Assembly (NCBI GenBank): GCA_029718625.1
Contig: CM056395.1
Location: 23,559,368 to 23,623,367 of the forward strand
Reading direction: 5' to 3'
From: Synaphobranchus kaupii
Taxonomy: Eukaryota > Chordata > Actinopteri > Anguilliformes > Synaphobranchidae
Length of the DNA stretch: 64,000 nucleotides
Shown here piece by piece: positions 34,788-46,640 of the stretch. The position numbers and the translations under genes were made by a program. How positions within the stretch are numbered: position 1 is the stretch's first letter; the number at the start of each line of letters is the position of its first letter. The notes beneath the pieces are model-generated. The model saw nothing but the letters and a program-made list of their open reading frames with translations, searched no databases and was not told the origin of the DNA.

Positions 34788-35330
34788 CACTGCCTGGCCA
34801 AAAAAAAAGTCGCACACTCTAATATTTCGTTGGACCGCCTTTAGCTTTGATTACGGCGCGCATTTGTTGTGGCATTGTTTCGACAACCTCATGCAATGTC
34901 ACAACATTTATTTCCATCCAGAGTAGCATAAGTTTTTGGCTGAGATCTTGTATTGACGACGGGAGAGTCTAACCACTCCGTAAAGTCTTCTCCAGCACAT
35001 CCCAAACACTTTCAATGGGGTTAAGGTCAGGAATCTGGTGGCTAATTCATGTGTGAAAATGATTCCTCATGCTCCCTGAACCACTCTTTCACAATTTGAG
35101 CCTGATGAATCTTGGCATTGTCATCCTGGCATATGCCCATTGATGGGATAACCTGGTCATTCAGTACATTCAGGTACTTCGCTGACTTCATTTTATTGCT
35201 GCATAATGTTGCTGAGCCTAGACCTGACCAACTGAAGCAACCCCAGATCATAACACTGCCTCCAGAGGCTTGTACAGTGGGCACTATGCATGACGGGTGC
35301 AATGGCGACTTTTTTTTTGGCCGGGCAGTG
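34788..35330 (-). mobile_element. Internally deleted Tc1-like transposon (543 bp)
   Basis: The terminal repeats CACTGCCTGGCCAAAAAAAA (left) and, inverted, CACTGCCCGGCCAAAAAAAA (right) are flanked on both sides by TA. On the - strand the remaining coding part reads [17 protein letters not shown], then [16 protein letters not shown], then LNPIESVWDVLEK, i.e. the C-terminal half of a Tc1 transposase with frame breaks. The N-terminal DNA-binding half is gone. It interrupts the 29-bp minisatellite. Confidence 0.88.
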
Positions 35331-35390
35331 TATTTGTGTGCTATTGTGGGACTGGGTTCTATTTGTGTGCTGTAGCTGGACTGGGTTCTA

Positions 35391-36621
35391 AACTCCTCAA
35401 AAAAAGTTCGGAAACGTTATTTCGGTCGATTATTCCTCCCCTTTAATAATACCAATTGGTATTGTATTTTATATCGTTGGAAAGCCTGATTAGTCACCTT
35501 TACAACGCGGTACAACTTGTAAGGATCATGCATTCGTGGAATGAGCAACACAGCTAACCGTGTGGGTAGCGGCCCAAAACAATTTGCCAAAATCCCCTGC
35601 AATATTCTTCTGTTGGTATTCACTCTCGTTTTGAGCTTCAAGTGCTGGCAGGTGTATGCCAGTCACAGGTGTGTGACAGCACTTGTGTGCATGGGTCCTG
35701 CAACTTTGTTGAGTTTGTGTGTGCTCCAAGCATAAACATGCCACGTTTGTCCCTTCAGGATAAGGCCCGTGCAATAGGGCAAGTGGAAGCTGGTGTTCCG
35801 GTACGCAGAGTGGCAGCATTATTTGGTGTCAGCCCTGGTACCATTTCCAAACTTAGGACCAAGTTCCGTGAGACTGGTGAAGTCAAAGACAGACCACGAA
35901 GTGGCCGTCCCAGGAAGACAACACCCCAAGAAGACCGGTTCCTCACCCTTGCTTCACTGAGGAACCGTAGGCTTTCTTCCAGAGATTTACAGGCAAGATT
36001 TGCACAACGGTACCACAGACAGATCTCTGATCAGACGGTGAGGAACAGACTGCACATGGCCGGTCTTCGTGCTTATAAGGCTGCCAGGAAGCCTGCAATG
36101 ACTGCCCTTCACCGTCAGGCCCGTTTGCGCTGGTGTCGACAGCAACGACAGTGGAACCTAAGAATGTGGGGCAACGTCATGTTCGGTGATGAATCAAGGT
36201 TCTGTCTGCGGAAGCTGGATGGCAGGATCAAAGTATGGAGATGGCGTGGAGAACGCTATGCAGATTGCTGCACAGATCGCGTGACATCTTTCAATGGGGG
36301 CAGTGTCATGGTGTGGGGCGGTATCTCTCTCACAGGCAAAACAGAACTTGTCATCATTGAAGGCAATGTCAATGCAGTGAGATATCGGAATGAGATTCTG
36401 GAGCCAGTGGCGATCCCATATCTCCAGAATCTGGGACCTAACTCCATCCTCCAGGATGACAACGCTCGCCCCCACAGAGCCAGGATCATCACAGAGTACC
36501 TCCAGAATTTAGGAGTGGAGAGGATGGAATGGCCTGCCGTGAGTCCAGACCTCAACCCAATTGAACACCTGTGGGATAACCTTGGGCGTGCTGTACGTTT
36601 CCGAACTTTTTTTGAGGAGTT
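35391..36621 (+). mobile_element. Tc1-like transposon (1231 bp), perfect 27-bp terminal repeats
   Basis: The left end begins AACTCCTCAAAAAAAGTTCG; the right end is its exact inverse over 27 bases, GAGGAGTT being the last eight. TA flanks both ends (35389-35390 and 36622-36623). It carries a transposase frame (separate entry) whose 3' part is deleted up to the right terminal repeat. Identical ends suggest a fairly recent insertion. It interrupts the 29-bp minisatellite. Confidence 0.93.
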
Positions 36622-36898
36622 TATTTGTGTGCTGTTGCGGGACTGGGTTCTATTTGTGTGCTGTAGCTGGACTGGGTTCTATTTGTGTGCTGTTGCGGGA
36701 CTGGGTTCTATTTGTGTGCTATTGCTGGACTGGGTTCTATTTGTGTGCTGTAGCTGGACTGGGTTCTATTTGTGTGCTGTAGCTGGACTGGGTTCTATTT
36801 GTGTGCTATTGCGGGACTGGGTTCTATTTGTGTGCTGTAGCTGGACTGGGTTCTATTTGTGTGCTGTAGCTGGACTGGGTTCTATTTGTGTGCTGTAG
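35738..36898 (+). pseudogene. Tc1-like DD34E transposase, C-terminus deleted
   Basis: Start chosen at MPRLSLQDKARAIGQ (35738); an upstream in-frame ATG at 35642 lacks family similarity. Order: two helix-turn-helix DNA-binding subdomains (VRRVAALFGVSPGTISKLR, then a GRPRK linker and LQARFAQRYHRQISDQTV), then the catalytic core. The triad is visible: D in VMFGDESRF, D in ILQDDNARPH and E in SPDLNPIEHLWD, with 34 residues between the last two. After GRAV the reading frame runs straight into the right terminal repeat, so the last roughly 50 residues of a normal transposase are missing. The frame then continues through the minisatellite and stops at TAG 36896-36898. The enzyme cuts and pastes at TA sites in family members; this copy is probably inactive. 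Confidence 0.9.
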
Positions 36899-36957
36899 CT
36901 GGACTGGGTTCTATTTGTGTGCTATTGCTGGACTGGGTTCTATTTGTGTGCTGTTGT

Positions 36958-37863
36958 CAGAGACCAAAAGAGCGAGATGGCAAGCTCAGGGGGTACTTCC
37001 GTCATCAATTCTGGGAAAATATGCAGACCTCGGACCTCAGAAATGAATGGGAATTGAGCTTCAAGTTGCCTTTACGAGTAAATGTACAAGAGGCTTATTT
37101 GATTGAGCAACATATTTGGAATGCACTTGGTCTAAGCAACGTTTTTACGCATTTAACTCGTTATGTTATTCTGCAAATCTTTTTAAAAAGCGATTTTTAA
37201 CAACATGTGGGTGCGCATTGATGATGTTTTTTGTGATGTGAAGGGGTTCCGTTTTCGCTACGAACACAAGGCTATTTATAGTTTATGCATCAAAATGAGA
37301 AAAGATATGGATTTTTTGCAATATCAGTTAATATTCCTGATATTTAAGCAGTTGATTCCTATTCTACAGACAATCATAGGTGAATCTGATGTTCTGAATT
37401 CATACTTGTTGTATCAGGTCATCTGCTATCAGCGAATTTAGCAGCTTAGCAAGCAGTTGTTCAGTAGGCTATTGTGCTGTGTGTGTTAATGTTAATAAAC
37501 TTTTAGCGCAGAACTGTGTTGTCCATATGACTTTAAATGTATGGTTTGAATGTTTGAAAGCAAAGATTGCAGTGAGCAAGGTTGGAAAAGGAACAAAAAC
37601 AAACTGCATTTGGATGCAGTAATTGACAGCAAACCTTTGTGTTCGCGTTTCCAATCAACAATGCACAAAGTAGCCTATGTATGATATTTCCTATAGCATA
37701 GTAATCACAATTTCAATTGCTATTCACTAAACTAGCTTTCTAGCTTGTCAGTGTTTCAGGAGACAGCCATGAAGACGAAAACGCTAGCAAGGAACTGCGA
37801 GTGGGGTGGCTACTGGCTAGTGGCATTATACCCGGTAGCTAGGTAGCTTAATCAGAGGCGTTC
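36958..37863. other. GRK intron 1 between minisatellite and MITE
   Basis: AT-rich; no exon or mobile element recognised. Confidence 0.4.
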
Positions 37864-38281
37864 TTAAAGGTTGTATCAGCGATTTTGGGTGGAAACATAA
37901 ATGATCACATTCATCTGATTTTTCCTCACGATCCGCTAGCTGCCCGCCCCATAAGCAGGCCGTCAAAAAACCGCGTCTCTGTAGGCAGCCTATGCTCCGA
38001 GATCGTACACAAAAACAAATGGTACTACCAACCACTCAAAACCAAAATAAACAGTATTCCAACCAATCACAATGATCTGCACAAACGCTAATACTCTTAT
38101 CTCGCTGAAATCTTGACGGATTTACAAACGGTTTGGTTTTTTACAAACGTTATTAACGTGGTTATAATTCTGGATGCTTGAACACTATTTTTTAAAACAT
38201 AACATAATTATTCATAAGTATGTTTGTTTGGGATTTCGCTTCAGAAGTGACGTCACCCAAAATCGCTGATACAACCTTTAA
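37864..38281. mobile_element. TTAA-bounded MITE, about 418 bp
   Basis: The left end is TTAAAGGTTGTATCAGCGAT, continuing TTTGGGTG; the right end is its inverse, CACCCAAAATCGCTGATACA then ACCTTTAA. Both are bounded by TTAA. The interior is non-coding. The TTAA target fits piggyBac-type integration, but the inner ends differ from the 19.4-kb MITE, so the two are different families. Confidence 0.78.
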
Positions 38282-38681
38282 CTAGCAAACTTTACCTAGC
38301 AGACTAAGTGGCTAATGTAGCCAACGCCAGCCGAATTTCAAATTAAAAAGTTTAGCAAACGTTTGTGTGCTGGATCAAAATAACGGCACTTTTATTTGCG
38401 AGTCTATGCTTCTATGAAGTGCTGGTTGTCTACAACTGTGTCCTAACCTTAACGCCTTAACGGACCTCTGATATTTGTAGTTTTCGATGACGTCATCACA
38501 GAGCGTTTCTGATGACATCGCCTCCCATTCATTTTTTCAGAAGCTCAACCTCTTCTCTCTTTACACTCTTTGCTATTGTGCGACTGGGTTCTATTTGTGT
38601 GCTATTGCGGGACTAGCTTCAGCACCATCAATTTTGGAGGGACTGATGTATGTGGAGTAGCTGGGGTTATTATATTTTTTT

Positions 38682-38780
38682 TATTAACCTTCATTTAATC
38701 AGGTTTGTCCCATTGAGATTAAAACCTCTTTTCCCATTGAGACCTGGCCAAGATGGGCAGCAGTACGCGTAGGCTAGTTT
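38682..38780 (+). mobile_element. LINE 3'UTR fragment
   Basis: The segment contains CCCATTGAGATTAAAACCTC and GAGACCTGGCCAAGATGGGC, words recurrent in the 3' regions of fish Rex/L2-like LINEs. No coding sequence is attached. Confidence 0.45.
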
Positions 38781-40560
38781 CAGACGACAATATAACTCGC
38801 ATCAAGACAACAGTAGAGCTGCAATTGCTATACAGTGCAAGGGAAAAATAAAATCAAAGTATTGATTAAAACGGTTACAGTTATCAATAGACTCTGATAC
38901 TATAGACTTTACAATGGCTTTACATTCATTAAGGGTAACTAGGTCCTGAAGTTTCCGTTCCCTTTGCAGTATTTGCAGTACTGTACTTTGTTTGAAGTTG
39001 GTCACGGTTTTGGTTCAGCCACAATATCAAGCCCTCCAATGCTGCTATAGCGGTACAGAGAGCGAATGGCAGGGCGTGTTTTTTTCAGGGGGCGGCAGTG
39101 AGAGTCGAAATAAACGGTTGGGGGGTGGTGGGGGTGGTTATCGTACTTTAGAGATGCTTGCAACCCATTACATGAGTCTTGGGCGCAGTGTGTTTTTCGC
39201 ACTAGGTCTTGGCACTGCTCTGCGCCCGTCCAACACCCGCCAGTGTCTGACGGGGCTCTGCTAGCTTTCCCAGCGCAACTAATCCCCGTGAGTGGGAGTG
39301 GGAGGGCAAGCTGTTGTAATGCATTGAAAAAAAAGTGAGATTTTTGTTTGTTTGTTTGCATAAACATGAAACTGAAGTCTGCTCTCAATTCCTATTTAAG
39401 GCTTCTGGACCCATCCTGAAGACTCCATTTTACATCCAACATTTGTAAATAATCCAGGAACTATATTATAATCTAGGCATGTCACATGGGAGGGACACGC
39501 ACCACTTCACAGTACTTTTATTGTGGACATACACACACACACACCTACACACACATGCACACACATACAAGAGTTTACAAACAGTTGAATTTTGCCTTGA
39601 ATGACTGAATAAGTATGAGAACATTTAACCAGACAAAATTATGCACAAAGTACACATAGGCCTTGCAGGGCTGGTTTTTAAGAGCCTGTAGAAGCACTCG
39701 CAATGCTCTTTAAAAATGTGCTGTTGAAAATCAGGTCACTACTATGGGTCCCCTTCACTGATTATGGTGTGTAGAGTGGCATCTAATCAACAGTCAACCA
39801 GGGTTTGTTGGTGTGTTTTTCTTAATTTTTTTTTTAGTCAGACTGTTAGACGTGCTCAAAGAGAAGAGCCGGTCTCTTTGGGTCACATGGCTAAAGGACG
39901 AGTCGATAAGAGAGGGTGCACGTTTGGTTCCTTTAAAGTAAACTGTTATTGTGAATACTTTCCGCAGATAAACAGTGCAACAGAGTGAACTCTTTGGCTC
40001 CCGGAGCCCTTGTGGAAACCTCTCATCCTCAACCTTTACTTAACTACAGAAAAAGAAAGCCTTAACTACAGGAAAATTCCCAGTGGAACGTGGGTGAATG
40101 TGTTCAGTTATTGTCCAATGGATGCGAGATGTCATGCCTGGATCCACTGTCATTAAGAGGCATAGAAGCAAACTATTTATCTCTATTTGAGGAAGTCTGC
40201 CTTGAGCTCAAACTGCTAGGAAGGCTTTGTGTTATCAGCTACGTTTACGATGCTGGTGTCCTGCCTGTCTTACATCTTCCATATTGATGGAGAGTTGGTG
40301 AAATGCACCCTGGGTATTTGTGAGACTTCCATTGCTGTAGAGCTGTCATGGAACCACAAAATGATTTTAAAATGATTTCAGTGGTACTCATTTTATTAAT
40401 ATGCTCTATAAACTGTCTGAATTGTGCTGTGGCAGTGTTTTAGAGGTGTTTTTAAATTTATATATAGCATAGCCTAGCACTGACTGACAATGCCCCAGGG
40501 AAGGTTGGCCAACCAATGATTGTTACTTTCACACAGAACCACCCAACATTTGTTTTAATG
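38781..40560. other. GRK intron 1, no feature recognised
   Basis: There is a short CA stretch at 39531-39563 and a G-rich stretch at 39118-39138. Nothing else was recognised. Confidence 0.4.
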
Positions 40561-40589
40561 TAACCATTAATGCCTGCCATGTAATGTAA

Positions 40590-40892
40590 GTGAACTACAG
40601 GAGATTCTTCAGGTTGAGTTCTGTTAGTAGAACGAGGGGGCATAGATGTAAATTAGCAAAAGGTAAATTCTGCACAGACATTAGGAAGTACTTCTTCACA
40701 CAGAGAGTAGTCACTGTGTGGAATAGCTTGCCAGGTCATGTAGTAGAGGCAGAAACTCTGGGTGTTTTCAAGACCAGGCTTGATATGGTGCTGGATACTA
40801 TTGTGTTTGTCGGGGAGCGCGAGGCACCCTTTAGTGGTAGGAAGATGACGAGCATCGTTGGGCTGAATGGCCTGTTCTCGTCATTACATTAA
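40590..40892 (+). pseudogene. Non-LTR retrotransposon fragment (RT C-terminal region)
   Basis: The frame reads DIRKYFFTQRVVTVWNSLPG, then VVEAETLGVFKTRLD. The motif pattern (YFF-QR-V-WNSLP--VV-A---FK-RLD) is that found at the C-terminus of CR1/L2-type ORF2 proteins. The rest of the ORF2 is absent. It is followed by a short TAACA/ATAACATAAC tail. Confidence 0.7.
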
Positions 40893-42083
40893 CATAACAT
40901 AACATAACTTAATGTAATGCCTTTGCACAGAGTGACTTTCCAGCTTCAGATACAGTCTGCAAAAATGTTTGTGTGGAAACATTAAATGATTGGGTTGAGT
41001 CTGAGGTCCTGTGTTTATACTGGTCATTGGACCTCCATGAAATATGATTGGTGAATATTCCAGGAAGTTGTGCAAAGGCTCACGGGTAAGGCAGTCTTCC
41101 CATTTGTCTTTCTGCAAAATAATGTAAGCTGTTGATCCCAGTCGTGGTTGTCAAGAATATATTCATCAGAATGTGACCCAGGAGTGGCTTCCTGACTGAT
41201 CAACAGCCAAATAATATGCTACCATGTTATTTTAAAGCTGACACAGTGCTTATGGTAACCAAGTCTCTACTCAGCATGATGTCATTTCCGAGAAGACATG
41301 CATTTTACATTTGTATACATCTGTTTTGATTGATGATTTGGTTTTGTTGAGTAAGCCAAAGTTTGTGATATTTTTTTTCTTGTGATGTAACTTGTGGAAA
41401 CCAATTTTCCAGGGTCAATAAAATGTTGATTGCTGCAGGTCAATCTTACTTTGACAAAATAAATGACAAAATAATTGTGTGTAAAGATTGATGGGATCGC
41501 AGTGGTGGCACATGTTCTCAAAGACAGTCTATCCTAACATCATGCAATTGTTTCTGGATTCTAGCAAAGCACCAAAATAAACCAAAGGTAGTATAAGACC
41601 AAGATATTTTAGCAATGACCAGAAGTAAACCAAAGATAGTACAAAACTAAGATGCTGCCCTCAACACTTCGCATGAAAAAGCCTGCTCCTGGTACACTAT
41701 ACGCTCAGAAATAAAGCAAATAAAATAAGCAGCAACAGGAAATCTTTTCAGACCATGACGAAACGCGTTGAAAATGTTTTTTTCTGTCCATGTACTGTAG
41801 TTTCGCAGTAAATTCACTGTTTGTTTATTGCTTCCAACCAGTAAGTCATGAAGTATCGGGAATTTGAAAACAGAACTGGTATAGCAAGTTGCCCAGATGG
41901 TTAAGGGAATGTCAGTATTGTGCAAGTGTGTACTCTAGGGTAAATTCCTTCCATAATTTCTTTTTTTTTTGGGTTCAGCATGATGTGTTATCCCAAATGG
42001 TTACCAAGGGGTCAATTAATATTGTACCGTTGTACAATGGAAAATATCAGATTCACTTATTTTTTGCTCAAAAAAAGACACTG

Positions 42084-42154
42084 TGCAGCGTCTTTGTGAC
42101 AGTTCTCTGTAAAAAGCGCTATACAAATAAAATTTAATTGAATTATTGAATTGA
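42084..42154 (+). mobile_element. LINE 3' tail
   Basis: CTGTAAAAAGCGCTATACAA, then ATAAAATTTAATTGAATTAT and further ATTG words, form the usual end of fish Rex/CR1-like LINEs. The body of the element is not recognisable upstream. Confidence 0.6.
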
Positions 42155-42159
42155 TAGCC

Positions 42160-44374
42160 AAGGCCTGGAACACTTTTCATTCTGAATGGTTCCCAATCTT
42201 GGAATACTGTGTGGGGAATGTCATTCCAGGGCCACCAAACGTGGTCTCCTACCATGTTATTGGATTGTCACATGATGAGGCAGACTAAAGGCACTGGCAT
42301 GGACTTTTACATCTTGGCCGTTGTGACCGTGTAATTCAGCTGTCGCATAGAAAGAGGTCCAGTTTCAGAATGTTAAAATACATGGCGGTTTTCTGCTCGA
42401 CGTTTGCAGAATGTTGGCCGATTTGCATTGTGGGAAAACAAGGCAGGTAGAGAGAGTCCATGTAATCATGTCGACATCAGTCTTGAAACTGTGACGGCTA
42501 CGCACGGGGGCGCTGCAAGGGATTTTGGGCCCCATGAAAAGATCTGACATTGGGCCCAACCACCCCATCCCTGCACAGTTACAGCACAATTTTTTTTGAT
42601 GGCCCCTTGTCAGCCTTCGGAATCACCCTAACCCCCCTGCCCCTTATACAACGCCTCTGGCTACACAAACCTGGTGAGACAATTGTGTTTTCTTTCAGGT
42701 AGGATTCTGTCTTTCTCATCCTGTATAACCATTGAATTAATGCTAATCTTACCTGCCCTGTACTGCACTGTATTATGACCCTTGTCATAATACAGGCTTC
42801 CTTTGATTGCTTGAAGTGGTCCCAGTTTTGTCTGACAGTGATTCCAACCTGTACCTTTTCCAAAATCCGGGGGTTCCACTGGGGCTATGGTGCGTGGATG
42901 GGCTTGTCTGAAAGGCCCTGAGGAGCCATTGAAAAAGTGCAACGGAATTCAGACATTGGCCCGACAAGTTTAAGCTTCTCTTCACACCATTATTTCCTCA
43001 TTTCGGTCTCATTTGAACACATAGATAAATGACAGCATTAAACCAAATTCCTTCAGCTGCACGTGCGATGGTAGCTTACTGCTTTGTAAGGGAAGGTGGC
43101 GGAGGAACAGATAGTAATCACAGCAACGACACAACAACGATAAAAGGGAACCTCTCCTGGCTAACAAGGAAGTAATCCGACGTAAACCCGTTTGGACCGC
43201 TTCTTGTCTGCCATGTGTTGGAATTCATTACAGAAAATGTTTTTTTCTCTTGATGAGAGGTGCAAAGCAGGGGACCTGATTGGTTCCCTTGCTGACCAAT
43301 CACGGAACAGTCAGTCAGGCGCACACGGTCGCATGGGTGGCTTTTCTGAAGAAGTCAACGTCGTGAAATGCTGAACAGCCGCTAAGTGGCGGATTTATTC
43401 CGGCCCACCTGACCCTGGAGATTTGCTACGGGTCTGGTTTTATGCGCCGCTATTTTACGAGGTTCTCCTGGACGCTGGAATGCTCCTGTGTATGATTGAC
43501 TAGTTCCTTTGCTTTTCGTATTTTAGCGTTTCTCACTCTGTTCTAAATTTGTGATGCCACGCGGCAGCTTGACTTGATACCAACTGTTTTTTTTCGTCTT
43601 CAGATGCAATTAAAGCTTCTCAGATGTGTAGGCTTGTTTGACGGCGGTATTCGTTTTCGTAAGATTGCGAAGTGCCGCCAGCATTCCCGGCCAGATTTCC
43701 TGTGTTAGGTTTATGCATTCAATTAAAAAAGTAACGTCAAATAAACCTGTAAATTAATACATCTAAACAAGTGGGGGGCCGGAGCTGTGAATGGTGTATA
43801 TTCCATGTCATACACTGACATGTTAAGCCTTTTCTGAACCATATGCCTTAGACGTGGGGCTGGTCCACAGAGTAAAATTAGCAGTGTAAACAGTTATTTT
43901 TATTTATTTTTTCATTCTTGTGGCATCTTCTGTTCACGTAAAGCTTCCAATGAACTGTCCTGCATTTTTCTCTGGAGCCAAAGGAATTCACCCCACTCCT
44001 GAACCCCACCGCCTCCCACAAACAAATAATACATTTATCTTTGTATTTTCCTGTTTATATAAATTGGGAAAGGAATACCTTTCTTAACTTCACGGACATA
44101 TAATACTGAGGGGATTCTTCTTGTCACGTGGAATGTTGTGGAGTTGCTTAGCGACGCAGGCATCAGCTTGGTTGTTAAACTCTCGCTCCTGCCTACGTTA
44201 GGATGGAAATGATTCAATTGCCGGTTTTAGCTCTGTACAAACAGTGGTGCCTTCTCAGTTTATGTTCTCAATTTATCTCAATTATAACGCTGCCATGTTT
44301 CCTTTTTAACAGCAGTTACGTTTTAACAATTTTACTTCTATTTATGCATTTCCTCCCTGTTTGGAAAGCCCAGC

Positions 44375-44413
<39 letters not shown>

Positions 44414-44950
44414 TACCATTGACTGTTGAATAATATGGACAAATTGTCTGTGACGTCACCCATTGACTTTCCATGGGCTTGTGAAAAGAGTTTTGAACAG
44501 CGGAAGTGCTGTGAAGGAACCAGAGACTGCATAGTAGGGAGCAGGAGTGCCGCAAACGGTCATGGATTGGTCTACAAAATGTTAAAGCACTGTACAAAGA
44601 CACAACTTAACAAATCGGCACATGGGGAGACATTAGACAAAGAAAAATCACCTATTGCGACTGCATGTTTTCATGGGGAAAATGTACCAACGTATTTTTA
44701 CCAATACTAGAGCCAACCTTACTGGCGCCAGAGAGCAACGCTCTGAACAAGACCAGGAAGTGAGCTTCAACAGCGAAGCGGCAATCCCTTGATTTTTAAG
44801 CATTGCTGCAAGCCCCTCTGTCATTCGGAGGCTAGAAGAGCACACGCTCTGGTCTGAAACGTGATGTCAGGCTGCTGTCTTCCTTAACTCTTAAGTCAAA
44901 CAGACGTTGAGTTGGAGGAGGACGTGAATGTGTAGGCAGACCGCAGGCAC
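42160..44950. other. GRK intron 1, mostly featureless
   Basis: Only a TG microsatellite at 44377-44411 is clear. No exon was found. Confidence 0.4.
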
Positions 44951-44960
44951 CCAAATGAGC

Positions 44961-44981
44961 GGGGGGGGGGGGGGGGGGGGG
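44961..44981 (+). repeat. G21 homopolymer
   Basis: Twenty-one consecutive G. Other long G runs are at 46785-46799, 54438-54455 and 59352-59373. Confidence 0.95.
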
Positions 44982-45175
44982 TGCTGGTGACTAGATGGGC
45001 CGTGGACATCCCGCAAACTAAAATTCCTCCCATCGGAGGCGATTAGTGCCCGGCCCCACGGGGCTACTGCCGCAGCCCGTGTTCGATGCCGGACCGTGGG
45101 TCCCACACTAGAACAGCGCCTTAACAGGACGGGTCACTCGACAGCCCGCTATGGTAGATTTATTTGTTTTTTTTT

Positions 45176-45745
45176 TTCTTTTCTGTCTCTCCTCTAGCTT
45201 TCTGTCCCTCCGCCCATGTACCCCCTCATTCTCCATCTCGTCTTTCTTTCTCTCCCTTGTTTTCTTTCTCTCAGGGTCACCGTCTGTCTGTCCGTCTGTC
45301 TGCCTGTCTGTCTTCCATCGCCACTTGTGTTAAGTCTTTCTTTAAAACTGTCACTCTCTAACACTGTCGGTTTCTCTCGCTCTCTTTCTCTCTCTCACTT
45401 TCTCTCTCATACTCACACTCTCTCTCCCTCTCACACTCTTTCTCTCTCTCTCTCCCTGTCTCTCACACTTTCTCTCTCTCTCTCACTGTCTCTCACACTC
45501 TTTCTCTCTCTCCCTGTCTCTCACACTCTTTCTCTCTCTCCCTGTCTCTCACACTCTTTCTCTCTCTCTCCCTGTCTCTCACACTCTTTCTCTCTCTCTC
45601 CCTGTCTCTCACACTCTTTCGCTCCCTCTCTGTCACACTCTTTCTCTCCCTCTCTCTCTCCCTCACACACTCTTTCTCTCTCTCTCTCCCTGTCTCACTC
45701 CTTCTCTTGCTCTCCATGTCTCTTCCTCATACTCTCTCTCTCTGG
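45176..45745. repeat. CT-rich minisatellite region
   Basis: CTCTCTCTCCCTGTCTCTCA and CACTCTTTCTCTC words alternate for about 570 bp. The core (45490-45640) behaves as a repeat of about 34 bp. Reading frames across it are artefacts. Confidence 0.9.
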
Positions 45746-46477
45746 GCCTCATGCAGACGTTGGATTTGCAGTGTCATGAGGCTGCCTTACTTCCTGAAGC
45801 ACGACGGGGCGTGACCTTACACAACTTCCTGGCTTCAAAAGCTATTGATATCTGGCTTTTGCAGCCCCACTTCCTCAGGAAAGTCTGCGCGAAAAAAAAA
45901 AAAAAAAAAAGTCAGGGTCGTTCGACAGGAGGGGAGATGCCCAAAGCTTCTCTCTCTTCCCATATTAGGTGAGACGCAGTCCCTCAAACAACAGCGTGAT
46001 GGCACCGGCTTCATTTTAACCTCACATTTGGGCTGTGCTCCAGCAAAGAAACTTGCAGTCTCTGTGTTTTTTGGACTTGGAATGGAATTTGGTTGCTGTA
46101 ATGCATGGATGCTTGCTGATGCATAGCCCCAGTTTTTTTTAGGATACTGATGCATAGCAACCATAGTAGGTGTTCTAATGATTTTTTATTATTTTTTTGC
46201 TCAACAGTCCAAGTTAAATGTCGTATTTAGACTAATTTTATTCAGCTGGCTTGTATGTATACAGTGTTACCCACAGCGATGAAGCAGAATAATCACACAG
46301 ATGCTGTTTTAACTCCACCTGTAATAATAAATCGCTGTGTAAACAACATCTCATAAATTAACAGTTTGATCTTGAGGTTGGCAGCTGAAAGGAGGGGTTC
46401 CTTCTGCCAATTAAAAATGTCACCTGCACTTGTATTGCTTCCTTGCTTCCTTTTTAACACACACACGCACACACACG

Positions 46478-46640
46478 TAGTGCAGTATTTGGGCAGTGAC
46501 ACAATTTTTGTTGTTTTGGCCGTGTACTCCATCACATTGGATTTGAAATACTGCCAGCTTTCATTTGTGCATATTTACATGCATATCGGGTGAACTGCGT
46601 AGGAACTACAGCCCTTTTTTTACACGCAGTACACGGTTCT
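46478..46640 (+). mobile_element. Tc1-like repeat fragment (TATCGGGTGAAC family)
   Basis: TTTGGGCAGTGACACAATTT, TGTTGTTTTGGCCGTGTACT, CATTGGATTTGAAATACTG and CATATCGGGTGAAC align in order with the inverse of 30437-30556 and with 20745-20940. This is a 5' terminal fragment. Confidence 0.65.

Larger units (their letters stand above)
34648..38613 (+). repeat. 29-bp minisatellite split into four blocks
   Basis: Units read GTGCTATTGCGGGACTGGG followed by TTCTATTT. Block A is at 34648-34787 (about five units), B at 35331-35390 (about two), C at 36622-36957 (about eleven) and D at 38572-38613 (one and a half). Variants include GCTGTAGCTGG, GCTGTTGCGGG and GCTATTGCTGG. A and B, and B and C, are separated by Tc1-like insertions. 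C and D are separated by about 1.6 kb of unrelated sequence that includes a TTAA MITE. It lies in GRK intron 1. Confidence 0.93.

Noticed and set aside
35642..35737. N-terminal extension of the transposase from the upstream ATG
   Set aside because: The sequence lacks similarity to transposases; family starts correspond to the ATG at 35738.
45216..45779. Ser/Leu/His-rich frame of 187 codons
   Set aside because: Low-complexity translation of CT repeats.
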